Source: Silene conica (lineage: Eukaryota > Streptophyta > Magnoliopsida > Caryophyllales > Caryophyllaceae). Taken from it: a DNA stretch of 64,000 bases. The number at the start of each line of letters is the position of its first letter. Position 1 is the first letter of the stretch. The notes beneath the pieces were generated by a model. That model worked only from the letters and a program-made list of their open reading frames with translations, did no database searches and had not been told where the DNA came from. Location: contig CM055311.2 in the NCBI GenBank assembly GCA_029255685.2, forward strand, positions 57,185,048 through 57,249,047. Direction: 5' to 3'. A program made the position numbers and the translations under genes. Shown one piece after another: positions 32,554 through 43,685 of the stretch.

Positions 32554-35500
32554 ATGCACCCAATAAGTGGGGCGAATGAGAAGAGTCCATTCGGAGAGCT
32601 GACCCCATCCGAGTTTTACAACCATCACTCAGTGAGTCACTCATCCGAATACATAACCAATTCGCGTGGGCTCAAGCTCTTCACACAATGGTGGATCCCA
32701 CTGAATAAACCCGACCCGATAGGCGTAATCTGCGTGGTCCACGGCTACACCGGCGAGTCAAGCTGGTCGGTGCAGTTAAGCTCGGTTCATTTAGCCAAAG
32801 CAGGGTTCATCGTCTGCGCCATCGACCACCAGGGACACGGCTACTCTGACGCGCTGGACGGGCTGGTGGCTCATATCCCTGATATCAACCCCGTTGTGGA
32901 TGACTGCATAGCTTTCTTTGATGGCTTCCGTGAGAAACACGCTCCTGCTCTTCCCTCGTTCCTGTACTCGGAGTCGCTTGGTGGGGCGATCGCTATCCTT
33001 ATCACGCTAAGGAAGCGCGTGGAGGAAGGTAAGAGGGGGTTTGATGGGTTGGTTTTGAATGGGGCAATGTGTGGGATTAGTCCGAAGTTTAAGCCGCCGT
33101 GGCCATTGGAGTATTTGCTTGGAATTGCGGCTACGCTTTTGCCTACTTGGCGCGTTGTTCCTACTCGCGGCTCTATTCCTGATGTCTCCTTCAAGGTCAG
33201 CTCCTCAACTAATTTCCTTGCCCAATCATAATCTTAATCATAATCATAATCATAATATTCTCAATTTTAATCATTTCAAACAATTTTAGGGAGTAATAAT
33301 TCATAAATCATATGTGAAAAAAAAATACCATAAATATTTATTTATTTTCGGTGCTTTCCATCTTTATTATTTTACCTATTTAATTTTTTGCAAGCCATTA
33401 AAAAAGTGAATAAATTATATTCTCTCCTATTCAACTTATTTTTCGTTCTTTTTTTTATTGACGATAATTACATTTTCTTCCCCTCTCCTTTTTTGGTAAA
33501 CTTAAGTTGATGTGGGGTAAGATAATTTGTGTAGTCTAAATTCATTTCCTTAATTTTGGAATAAAAAAAGGGAAAAATAGGCTGAATAGGAGGATGAATA
33601 GGAGAGAGTATTACATTAATATTAACTAGTTTTAATCTCGTGCAAATTTTGCACGGGATTGAATTTCTAACTTTGTCGAAATTTATAAATACTGGAAACA
33701 AAATGGTAAGATGCACAAATGCAAAACTGTGAGTAATAACCTTACTTTTTAATTTTATTTTAAACATATTCTCAATTAGTCTCATTTTTCTATTTGATTA
33801 ATATCTCTCACAAAAAATAAAAAAGATAAATAAATTTCGGGACAAATTAAGTATAACATAAATTTGATTATGATAAAACCAATTAAAAGATGGATATTTC
33901 AATTAATATAAAAATATTTCAACTAATTTATTACAAACTTTATGTTATTTGATATATATCAGGAAAACAATTAATGAAAAAAAACAATATTTCACCATTA
34001 GAACAAAATGAAATGAAGGCAAATATCAACCATTTGCATTCAAGTTTGGGTCTTCTTATCGTAATTGTTTTCTCCATTTTCTTTGCGTATTTTCATTCCC
34101 GTTTCAGCAACTCTGTTATATAGAGTTGTCTTATAACATTGTACCGACTCATTTGGAGAAAGTCCGACCACTTATTGGGTCGAAGTATCTGATTAGGTCT
34201 CAATATATTTTGTGCCGAAAATTTATAGGCCAAGATGATTATTATTCGTCTTTTTTATCAAAATTATTAGTATTTTAAATTTAATTATTATTTTTGTCTA
34301 TCAATAAATAATGTATTTTTGTATGAAATTAACAGTAAATTTTTAATTGTTAACAAATTAGGATTTTGTAGGTTTTGTATTAAAAGTATTTATAAAAATA
34401 TGTGTAAATAATGTATGGTTTTATAATATGTGGCGTTTAATGTATGGTTATAAAATACAAAACAAATATATAATGTATGATTTTGTATAGTTTTTATTTA
34501 ATTTGGAATCACTTAAATTATGAAAGAGGTTAATTATAATGTGAGAGTAATTAAATGGGTAAAGAACATGGGTGGGACCCTAAGAAGAAAAGAAAAATTA
34601 TTTTTTTAATATCTAACCCCAAGAACCAATCAAAACACTTTAAAAGTTACTCCTTTTATAGTAAAGGGATTTTTATCTGTCAAGTGTATTAATCGATTAA
34701 AAAGCATCATATTAGATCCAAACTGAAAATAAGAAAATACAAAATATTAAAATATCAAATAATACTTTTTTAAAAAAAAAAAAAAGTATTTGAACTATTG
34801 CCTTTTTTTAGATGTGATTTTAAAATATAATTAAGTAAAATGAATATTAAATCGAGACTATTAAAAATATTACGCAAATTCTCATTTTTGACGGCGATAT
34901 CCGTCACAAGCTTGTGACGGTCTGACGGATACCGTTTCCTCTCACAAAATAATCATTTTTTCTCTCTCTTTGATAATATTCATGAGGCCTCCTCTCTCCA
35001 CTAACTCATTTTGTATCCATTTTATTTCACAAAATATCCGTCACAAATGGTGAACCGTGACAAGCAAGACTTACTAAAAATATTAAAATAGATATTAAAC
35101 GCACTTTAAATACTAAAATAAAGATCTTAAGTGAAATTGGCCGTGTAAATTTGGTTAACTGAAATTGGCCGTGTAAATTTGGCTCGTTTGATTAATTACG
35201 AGTTGTCATATACTCCGTAGTATATTGTTTAATTCACTCAATTGTTAAATTGTTGGATATTTAATTCCGTGTAATTTTACACGGGTTGAAAACGAGTTAT
35301 TTAAATAACAGAATTCATGTAGCGATTAGAAATGGCAACTGGTTTGATAAATAACAAAATTAGAATTTGGGTGAAACAAAACAAAAATAAAAGGTTTGTT
35401 ATTATAAGGTGGGGTAAAGTGATTTGTTGGTATAATAATAGAAGTCCAGTAATGTTATTGGGACGCAGGTGGAGTGGAAGCGTAAACTAGCAATAGCAAG

Positions 35501-35822
35501 TCCAAAAAGGTACATGGGAAAACCACGGGCGGCCACTGCATATGAGCTGATGAGGGTATGCAGGGAATTACAAAGCAAGTTCGAGCAAGTGAAGGTTCCA
35601 TTCTTGATTGTGCACGGTGGGGATGATGTTGTGTGCGACCCTGTCTGTGTCGAGGAGTTGTACCAGCGAGCCTCAAGCCAGGACAAGACCCTCAACATCT
35701 ATCCCGGAATGTGGCATCAGCTTGTGGGTGAGCCCCAACAGAATGTTGATCTTGTATTTGGGGATGTTGTTGATTGGTTTAAGACTAGAGCTTTACGTGC
35801 CACCCCTAACCGCGGTGCTTAG
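32554..35822 (+). CDS. Alpha/beta hydrolase, monoacylglycerol lipase / caffeoylshikimate esterase family
   Basis: Two exons, 32554-33195 and 35469-35822, join in phase 0 at TTCAAG/GTCAGC and GACGCAG/GTGGAG to give 331 residues, a normal family length. The family hydrolyses monoacylglycerols or related esters such as caffeoylshikimate; the substrate cannot be told from sequence. Motifs in order are VVHGYTGESSW (62-71, oxyanion-hole region), AIDHQGHGYS (89-98), the nucleophile elbow YSESLGGA with Ser141, VLNGAMCGISPKFKPPWPLE, VPTRGSIPDVSFK before the intron, VHGGDDVVCDP (probable catalytic Asp267) and YPGMWHQL (His297). The first Gly of the usual GxSxG is Ser here. No signal peptide is seen. 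The start Met at 32554 fits the family N-terminus. The gene looks intact and is the best-supported host gene after the CML. Confidence 0.87.
33626..33657 (-). mobile_element. Helitron-type 3' terminus in the intron
   Basis: On the minus strand a hairpin (CCCGTGCAAA, loop, TTTGCACGA) is followed by GATTAAAACTAG and T. Closely related ends lie at 54483 and 54988. Confidence 0.55.
34876..35075 (-). repeat. Inverted copy of the dispersed repeat, within the intron
   Basis: The sequence runs AAATTCTCATTTTTGACGGC through CCGTCACAAGCTTGTGACGG to CAAGCAAGACTTACT, the reverse complement of 32097-32292 with modest divergence. Confidence 0.75.
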
Positions 35823-36203
35823 CGCTTTGGTCGTTGCCCCATATGCCCATATGTGTTGCTTCCATTTACATCTGTGGGTCTTAAAATGATCGATAGTGTG
35901 AAGTTGTAACATTTACCAATTTGGTCGAGGGACTTAATTCGTATTTATTAGGAGATTAGATTTGCGTACACGGTGTTAATAAGACCTCAATAATCTTTCA
36001 TAATTGATGTAGTTACATCAAATGCCAAGAGTAATGGGTGATCTATAGACCTACGTTTTTTTTCAAGGACTCAAATTATACGACTTTACGGCAAGAACTT
36101 GATATGAAATCTAGCAAACTCCCTTAACCATTCTGTTTGATGCGATACAAAGTCGATAGAATAAAAAGTCAATTGATTATTTGCAATTTCTATAATTACA
36201 AAT
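35823..36203. other. Downstream flank of the hydrolase gene
   Basis: The 3' untranslated region is probably within the first 200 bp. I see no canonical AATAAA. Nothing else is recognised. Confidence 0.4.
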
Positions 36204-36386
36204 TCTCATTGAAGATCGAGACTATCCGTCATCAGCTGAAAATGAATGGTGTCCATTTCACAAGATACAGGTGACAAATCAAGTAGAATTAAATGTAGCA
36301 CCTTACTTGCCCTCCCACTTGTAATATTATGAGAGGGTATTATCTCTCTTTAGCTTGTGACGGATAATATACGTCTTCAATCACCC
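36204..36386. mobile_element. Small inverted-repeat MITE
   Basis: The left arm CATTGAAGATCGAGACTATC pairs with the right arm GATAATATACGTCTTCAATC. Inside are CCGTCATCAGCT and AGCTTGTGACGG. The termini and TSD are not resolved. Confidence 0.5.
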
Positions 36387-37384
36387 ACGCTCTTCTATAA
36401 TTTAGTAATGGGGTCTTTCTCTTTATCGTCAGTTTTTGATGTTCTCTTTGTACCTTGTCTATCGACGCTGGTTGTAACAATTCTCCTTCCTACCTACAAA
36501 CCAAGACACCAACTTGGCATCTTAGTTGCTAGTTGCTACCATTTATAAGAAACGAGATGCTTTTGAGAAGATTAAATTATATTGCCTGAGAAACACAAGA
36601 ATACAGTACTAAAGGACGAAGCAAACTAGCAATAGTCTAAAGCTAACCATGGGAAAGCCTTGATGGCTTGAAGCATAACACAATTATACACAACTTATCT
36701 AAACTCAAAATATACAATCAAGAAAAATATAAAAAAGTTGGAAGCTAAGACAATTTGGTATCTTCTTTCTATTAAAGCATAAGCAACAAAAAAAAGGCAA
36801 ATTCTTAATTCAGACCGTCTATTTTTCCTCTGAAATAAAACGGATTAATTGTAGTCATTTTACAATAAAATATTACTATCCTCCGTTTTTATATAATGTT
36901 CCCATTTGTTGAATATATGAGTGTAGTATTTTAATAAAATGGGTACATTATATAAAAATAGATGAAGTATCATTTTCTGATAAAATAATGTTACCATCAT
37001 TTTTACGCTAAAGAGTGACGAATTTACAATATAACATTTTGTTATTAAATAGTTATATTTTATTAAAAAGGTGGTAACATTTAATCCGTCTTATTTTGAT
37101 TGATTTAAAGGAAGAATTTGTGAAAATGATATAAGAATGATCCACGTCATCTTTACAAACGTCTCCAATTGATGAAAATGTATCCCACCACCAGCACTAG
37201 AGTAGTGGACAACTGTTACTTTAATAACATTTGACATTAGCTGTATTGTGATTTGTGAAGCGTTTTTGGTCAGTGTAAATGATAAAATACCAAAAGTAGA
37301 AAGACGAGTATGGGGAAGATTAATTCTTCTTATTATCGATCGCTATGCATCGTCATACAAACTAAATCCAAAACAATATCATAT
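36387..37384. other. Intergenic region with a Stowaway-like MITE
   Basis: No gene is recognised apart from the MITE at 36874-36969. A short frame at 36357-36548 lacks family resemblance. Confidence 0.5.
36874..36969. mobile_element. Diverged Stowaway-like MITE
   Basis: TACTATCCTCCGTTTTTATA and the facing ATAAAAATAGATGAAGTA are imperfect inverted repeats, with a core TTCCCATTTGTTGAATATAT shared in part with the MITE at 38743-38837. Confidence 0.6.
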
Positions 37385-38614
37385 CTAGAGGCGGGGCTAG
37401 TCTATGGACTAGATGGACTTTAGCCCTATAAGAATTTAAGAATAGATAAAATTTGGTGTTATCACTCGCCCCACCACCAGCCGCTGAACGCACCACCACC
37501 TGCTGCGATAAAACAACCCACCATCCGCCGTTATAAACTGATGCACCTTCAACAATCCAAAATCCAAAATCCCTAAATGTCAAACCCTAATTGTAAAAAT
37601 CACGCTCTTTAAGATAAAAAAACATTCATTCGATCAATTAAAATACGGGTATTAATAAATTTGTTGCTAGAATAACGAAATTACTTGTGAATGTGCGAAT
37701 TAAAATCCGTAATTGTTAAATTATTATCAATTTGGTTGTTGGTGAAAAGAAGATCCCTAAATTTCAAACCCTAATTGTAAAAATTATTTTCTTGAAGATA
37801 AAAAACATTCATTCAATCAATTAAAAGAATGACATTAATAATTTTTTTAATAGAACGACAAAATTACTTGTGAATGTGCGAATTAAAATTTATAATTTGT
37901 TAAATTACCAAATTATTCGCAATTTGGTTGGGGTGAAAAAGGAGATAAGGGAGATTTTTTAATAAAGGGTAAATTCGGAATAAGTTGACAAAGTGTGCAG
38001 GAGCCAGAAGTTAAGTAATATAATGTGCGGGATTTAGCAAATACGATTACTAAAGTAGTACATATGGGTGTGAGGACTGCATTAAGAATTCTGTGTATCT
38101 GAATGTCATTTTCCTTTCATATTTTTATATATGACATCTTTTTTTTTTCGAGATGATTATATTTGACTTTGATTTTACAGAAATATCTAAGTCGGAAAAT
38201 TATATAATTATATAGAGAAATTCAGTTACAACAAGCGATCTTACACAAACATATAGTTTTTTTAATGAAAGACATGAGTATTTTTTGGCAATTTCAAATA
38301 TTTAGTAATTACAATATCTTTTAATTTGGGAAATGTGTTAATTTTTTTTGTAAAAGTACTCCTATTATATCAATTTTTTTGTGCATATATATTAATTGAT
38401 GGTTGAACGTAACACGAGATTCTTGTCAATCGAGAATTACTTCTATTCGAGTAAATAAATATTTTACTCGTCAACGGAATTAATTACATTATCATTTTGA
38501 CCAGTAGTATTATATAGCTAGATACCGGTTCCACAAATTTTGTACCAAAAAAAATGTGTTTATATGTTAATTAAATTTAGCCCTATATAGTTTTGAATCC
38601 TGGCTCCGCCCCTG
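37385..38614. mobile_element. Non-autonomous hAT element, orientation 1
   Basis: The ends CTAGAGGCGGGGCTAG and CCTGGCTCCGCCCCTG match the hAT termini at 16498 and 39022. The right 430 bp or so (38160-38580) is an inverted copy of 39385-39770. No TSD could be identified and no transposase is present. Confidence 0.75.
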
Positions 38615-38875
38615 AATTATTATTTATATCTCTAACTTTAGGTAACTAATCCATACAAAATAAGGGTAGAAGATGATACATCTAAGAATGAAGATACATT
38701 AGTAACATTACTCACAATACAACATCTACTAACTATATCAAATACTCCCTCCTACCCATAACAAATGTCCCATTTGTTGAATATATGAGTGGAGTATTTT
38801 AATCAAATGGGACATTTGCTATGGGTAGGAGGGAGTAATATACTCAATGATGTTGACGATATTCTTTCATCACTT
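38615..38875 (-). repeat. Partial LTR-like segment next to the copia fragment
   Basis: On the minus strand, CTTGAGGGGAAG resembles a PPT and is followed by TGATGAAAGAATATCGTC, a plausible 3' LTR start. It is interrupted by the Stowaway MITE and ends at the hAT. Confidence 0.4.
38743..38837. mobile_element. Stowaway-like MITE, 95 bp
   Basis: TACTCCCTCCTACCCATA and TATGGGTAGGAGGGAGTA form near-perfect inverted termini, with CAAATGTCCCATTTG facing CAAATGGGACATTTG inside. The terminal TA is the Tc1/mariner-type target site. Confidence 0.9.
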
Positions 38876-39021
38876 CCCCTCAAGCTGAAATACATGGTAA
38901 ACCAAGTCTTAATTTATCTCGTAGATGATCAAATGTTTTACCTTTAAGAGGTTTGGTAAAGAGGTCTGCTATTTTTTCCTTGCTACGAATATGAAACGTA
39001 TTGATAATGTCGGTGTCGAAC

Positions 39022-40129
39022 CACAGGGGCGGAGCTAAGATTTGAAACTATATAGGGCTGAATTTAACTAAGGGGTTGTTTGATTGCCTTAAAAAAACAT
39101 GGGAAGTGGAAATTCCCATGAAATGTAAATACAAGAGTTGTTTGGTTACCTTTTCTCTGTAAAAATGGGCGGGGGAAGTGTCATTCCCCACTTCCCGCAT
39201 CAATGGAAGAAGTTGCTTACCGACTCCCCCTTGGTGAGTTGAAGTTCCTATGAAAGTGCATTCCCACATTGACAATCAAACAACTTTAGCAATTTTCCAT
39301 GAATTAGACGAGGGAGCTTATTTCCAATGAATTTGTATTTCATGGGATGTTGAAATTCTCGTATCAACCAAACGACCCCTAACATACAAACACATTTTTT
39401 TGGTACAAAATTTTGTGGAACCGATATCTAAGCTATATTGCTGGTCAAAATGACAATGTATTCAATTCCGTATACGAGTAAAATATATATTTATTTGAAT
39501 AGATGTATTTCCCGAGTAAAATATATGCTACAAAAAAATTAATATAATAGGAGTACTTTTACAAAAAAATAACACATTTCCCAAATTAAAAGATATTTTA
39601 ATTACTAAATATTTTGAAATTGCCAAAAACTACTCATCTCTTTCATAAAAAAAAATTATGTGTTTTTGTAATATCGCTTGTTGTAACTGAATTTCTTTAT
39701 ATAATTATATAATTTCCCGACTTATATATTTCTGTAAAATCAAAGTCAAATATATATTTATCTCGAAAAAGAAAGACATCATATATAAAATATGAAAGGA
39801 ATATTGATTTAATTTTTTATCAACATGAAATTTTTATACTGGTCTACAATTAAAACAATGTTCATTTTTATGACACGTAAGTGACAATATAACACATACA
39901 ATTAATGTTTGGTTAAAACGTACAAATATTTTAATGAATCTTAAAAAAGAAAAAATTGTTAAATGTAAGACTCAAACACATGACATTCGGATACACAAAA
40001 CTTCTATTACAATCCCCAAAACCAAATGTGTTACTATAATAATACACTTATATTAACAACAGATTTTATTTATTCCTAAACTCATATAGGGCTATAGCCC
40101 ATATAGTCCATAGGCTAGCTCCGCCCATG
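39022..40129. mobile_element. Non-autonomous hAT element, orientation 2
   Basis: The ends CACAGGGGCGGAGCTA and TAGCTCCGCCCATG are flanked by TGTCGAAC and TGTCGAGG, an 8-bp TSD with two mismatches. It is related to the hAT at 37385-38614 in inverted orientation. A MITE is nested at 39072-39379. Confidence 0.8.
39072..39379. mobile_element. Tourist-like MITE within the hAT
   Basis: The ends GGGGTTGTTTGATTGCC and CAACCAAACGACCCC are flanked by TAA on both sides (39069-39071 and 39380-39382). The element is 308 bp and noncoding. Confidence 0.8.
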
Positions 40130-40998
40130 TGTCGAGGTGTTGTCGAACGAAGTGACACTCACTTTCAATGTATTTTGTTCGATCATGGAAGACGGGAGTT
40201 TTAGATATGTGAATCACCGCTTGATTATTGCAAAACAAAGCTATGTGCTTTAAATGAAAGACACCCAACAAAGCAAGAAAAGATTTTAACCAAATTACTT
40301 CACTTGTAACAGCGGCCCCCATTGCTCGATATTCGGTCTAAGTCGTGGATTTTGCGACCGCTACTTGTTTCTTGGCCCGCATTGACACAAGTGACTCTCC
40401 AAGTGAAATAAAGTATCCACTTAATGATCGTCTTTTTAGAGGACAACTTGCCCAATCCGAGTCGCAATATCCGTCCATTCCAAGTCTGGCTTTCTATGAA
40501 AGTGATACCCTTGCTTGGATTTAACTTGAGGTGTCGCACCACATACAATGCCGCTTCCCAATGTACCTTTCTTGGCCCGTTAACTAATTGTGACAGTATA
40601 TATCAACCACATATACCAAATCAAAATCAGACCATGTAATGGTGAGGTAAACTAACCTTCCGACAAATCCATGTTATTACTAATTTTTAAACATTTCAAC
40701 AATTTTACAATATTTTCTTTTTCAATTTTTCTGTAATACCTCGTACTTTTTATATTGTTATAATTCTAGAGCTATGTGATGACAAAATCCTGCCTTGATG
40801 TTTAATTGCTGCATATTATATAAACCCCTTTGTTGAGAATTTATGCCTTGAATTTGTGTCGAAGACGGATATAAGCTAAGTGTCTTATTAAGACTTGTTT
40901 TCTTAGTTTATTTATGGTAGGAGAATCTTGAATTAGATTAAGAAACTATTATATTAGTTTCCTAATAGTCTTTGGATTCTAATTTTGTTAGATATTTT

Positions 40999-41986
40999 TG
41001 TTGGGGCTGGTGTCCTTGACAATTAAGTACAATGACTTATTAAATCTCTTTAAGGATCACAAGGGCATACTTCTGTATTATTACCAGTTGATCCACGTTT
41101 ATCAATAACGGTTGGCTTGCTAGATAAGTTTGACGTTATTGTCATACGGATGGCGGTGATCAACTGGTCCCTATACGTCACACCTATAGGACACGTTTGA
41201 GAGATGTGAAGGTATGAAAATACAGTCACATTTATGCCGGATATGACTAAACAGTTAGTCAGAGGTGTTGACTAATAAATTAGTCAATAAGATGTTGAGA
41301 TTATTATTTAATACGGATTAAATAATTTTAGCTAATACGGATTACAAGATTAATTCGTAAATTAAATAAACGGTTATATTTAATTAAATATAGTATTCGC
41401 GTATTAATATAAACAGTTATATTAATTTGGGTAATTATACAATATCGTATTTTGTCAGACCATTATTAATATATCGACTGTATTAATATCTGATAACATG
41501 TTACGATTTATAAATAAAACCCGCGAACAACTTAAAGCTAAACGGGTCGAATCACGCATAGTTATAAGGTAAGAGTGGAAAAAGCCCACTCCTACCCTAC
41601 CCGTTCGGCCGACCATGTGGTACTACATAAGGAGAGTTTTTCTCCTTATGTCAGTTACTGGTTGAATCACAATCTCAAGAATTAGGGTTTTGAGAATATC
41701 TTTTTCCAAAACTCAGATCTCACATCTAAAACCTCACAAAAGCTCTCCCCATATTGCAAGGCAATTGGAGAGTATTTTCTAGCACACGCGGCATCATCTC
41801 AATCAAGTCTTGGGTGCAAGTTATAGGAGGGAATTTACTTTAATTCCTGTTCTTAGGCCTTTTCAAGCAAGGACCCAAGGCTGTAATTCTTTTTCTTATC
41901 CTTTTTAATCTTATGACTATAAACACAACTGTATTTTTCATTATAATCCTGCAAGTTTAGGGTGAATACATGCTTTATTCCCCACA
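40999..41986 (+). repeat. 5' LTR of the young copia
   Basis: Starts TGTTGGGGCTGGTGTCC and ends TATTCCCCACA. A TATA-like TTTATAAATAAAACC lies near 41510. A GTTCGGCCGACC palindrome sits at 41605-41616. Confidence 0.93.
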
Positions 41987-41988
41987 AG

Positions 41989-42001
41989 TGGTATCAGAGC
42001 C
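41989..42001 (+). other. Primer binding site of the young copia
   Basis: TGGTATCAGAGCC lies two bases after the LTR end and complements the 3' end of initiator-Met tRNA. Confidence 0.95.
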
Positions 42002-42079
42002 AGGCCATGAAAATTTTACTTTTGTGTTTTTCATAAGTTTATTTAAAAGTTTTTGAAAAATCTCGTTTCTGCCGCCGTG

Positions 42080-42237
42080 TCGGTCGGTCGACCAGTTATA
42101 GCGGTCGGTCGACCGCCCCTGTGTGAGTTTTCTGTTTTTTTTTCAAAACAGTTTCCTTTGTGAGAAATCGTGTTCAAAAACTCGGTTTCGTGTTTTGTGG
42201 TCGGTCGACCTGTTTTTCGGGTCGGTCGACCATTCTG

Positions 42238-42286
<49 letters not shown>

Positions 42287-42340
42287 ATTTTTTTTCGTCA
42301 GGTGGTCGGTCGACCTGTTTTTCCGGTCGGTAGACCACCC
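42080..42340. repeat. GGTCGGTCGACC palindromes and A44 run in the copia leader
   Basis: Three facing pairs of GGTCGGTCGACC occur at 42080-42116, 42198-42232 and 42302-42340, the last with one altered arm (GGTCGGTAGACC). Between pairs two and three is an uninterrupted run of 44 A at 42241-42284 followed by a T-rich tract. Confidence 0.9.
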
Positions 42341-43685
42341 CTGTAACAGAATCGTTTTTTTTTATTTTACGAAAATAACATGTTTTATTTTCACATGGCT
42401 TAAAATAATATACTATATACGGAAATAGTGTATTATTTAGTGAAACGGTTCACCCTCGCTTGATACATATTGTTTTAAAACAGTTTAAAATAATGGATTA
42501 TATGTTTGTTAAAATTGGTGATTAAAACGGTATAGTCACTTAATTTTAATCTTAAAAGGTGGTTTGGTATAAATTTATTAATCATAATAACAGTATTATG
42601 TCATGTATAAATTGTTTTTAGTTGATGCATTTTATTTATCGTCTTGTGAATGCCTTGAATGCTTTCAATAACGTATTTAATTTTTGCAAACGGTTGTAAC
42701 TTAGTGTGGCCTTAGAAGATTGTGTCACCGTAATGAAGGGACACGATCTTGCTTGTAATTTTGAGATCTTGAATCTCCGTTTTGGGTTTTTGCCATGTAA
42801 TTACTTTTGTATTTAAATTAGAATGTATCTAGGACTACTTTTGTAATTTAAATTAGTAATTTTGTGAAGACCAAAGACAAGACGGAGGCCGGATGCTCAC
42901 TCCCGCTGCAAGGACCAAGATGGAACATCAAGACAAGCTTCTAGGGTCCAACAGTGGATTCCAAGTTGTTTTATGTTTATTTTGGTAGGATAGGCCACAC
43001 TAGGACTTTTATTTACGTTTATTGCATTTATCTTTACGCTTTCATCGATAATAGCTTGCATCATATTCCGCCTAAAAACCAAACCACCTATATCATGCCT
43101 GAAAACTGACTCATGTAGAGGTTACGCGTTAGTTTTCTGTGACAATACAGATGTCACATGTCTATTTAAAAGCCATCACTTTATTTAATTCATTCACGCA
43201 TATGCTAGTTTTTAGTTCACTTAAATATGGATAAATAAGAGTTGATGGGGTCTTCCTCGTATAACCAAAAATTGAGATTAGTCTTTATAAATCAGCCTCC
43301 CATGAATCCCTTCTTCGTCGGTAGGCATAATATGACCCCTTCTACGTCGGGTAAGTGGGAACAGATGATTTATTTTATCTCAACATCATGGTCACTCGAT
43401 AATCCAGTGACTGAGATGGACTAATAGATAGATATACGGAAATCTATCGACCAAGAGTTCCAACGATTGGAATTAGCCAAACTGTGGGCTTATCAATATA
43501 CGGAAATTGAGTCTTGGGATCGTTTATATAATTCTTGAGGGAGATCAATTATATAAATGCATGAGTCTACGAGTTTAAATTCAATTTAATATAGACTTAA
43601 ATCACAACAATAAGTTGCTTATATGGTTTTGTTTTATCTTCTTTTCAGTGTAGAACACGTTCATTAAAACTGCTGTAAAACTAAA

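Larger units (their letters stand above)
33196..35468 (+). other. Intron of the hydrolase gene, repeat-filled
   Basis: The 2273-bp intron has GT..AG ends. It contains a TAATCA microsatellite (33227-33257), a minus-strand Helitron 3' end (33626-33657) and the inverted dispersed repeat at 34876-35075. The rest is AT-rich without recognised coding sequence. Confidence 0.75.
38876..40670 (-). pseudogene. Copia RNase H fragment, interrupted by an hAT
   Basis: Minus-strand frames from 40670 to 40130 encode [50 protein letters not shown] and VTSEVIWLKSFLALLGV, ending CHFVRQHLDT. After the hAT (39022-40129) the protein resumes at 39021-38880 with DIINTFHIRSKEKIADLF and TKPLKGKTFDHLR before a stop. 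Together these form the C-terminal RNase H of a copia polyprotein. It is truncated on the right near 40670, shows a frameshift near 40530 and a stop near 40340, and is non-functional. Confidence 0.8.

Noticed and set aside
33468..33785. 105-codon ORF in the hydrolase intron
   Set aside because: Antisense, overlaps the Helitron-type end, low complexity and no recognised family.
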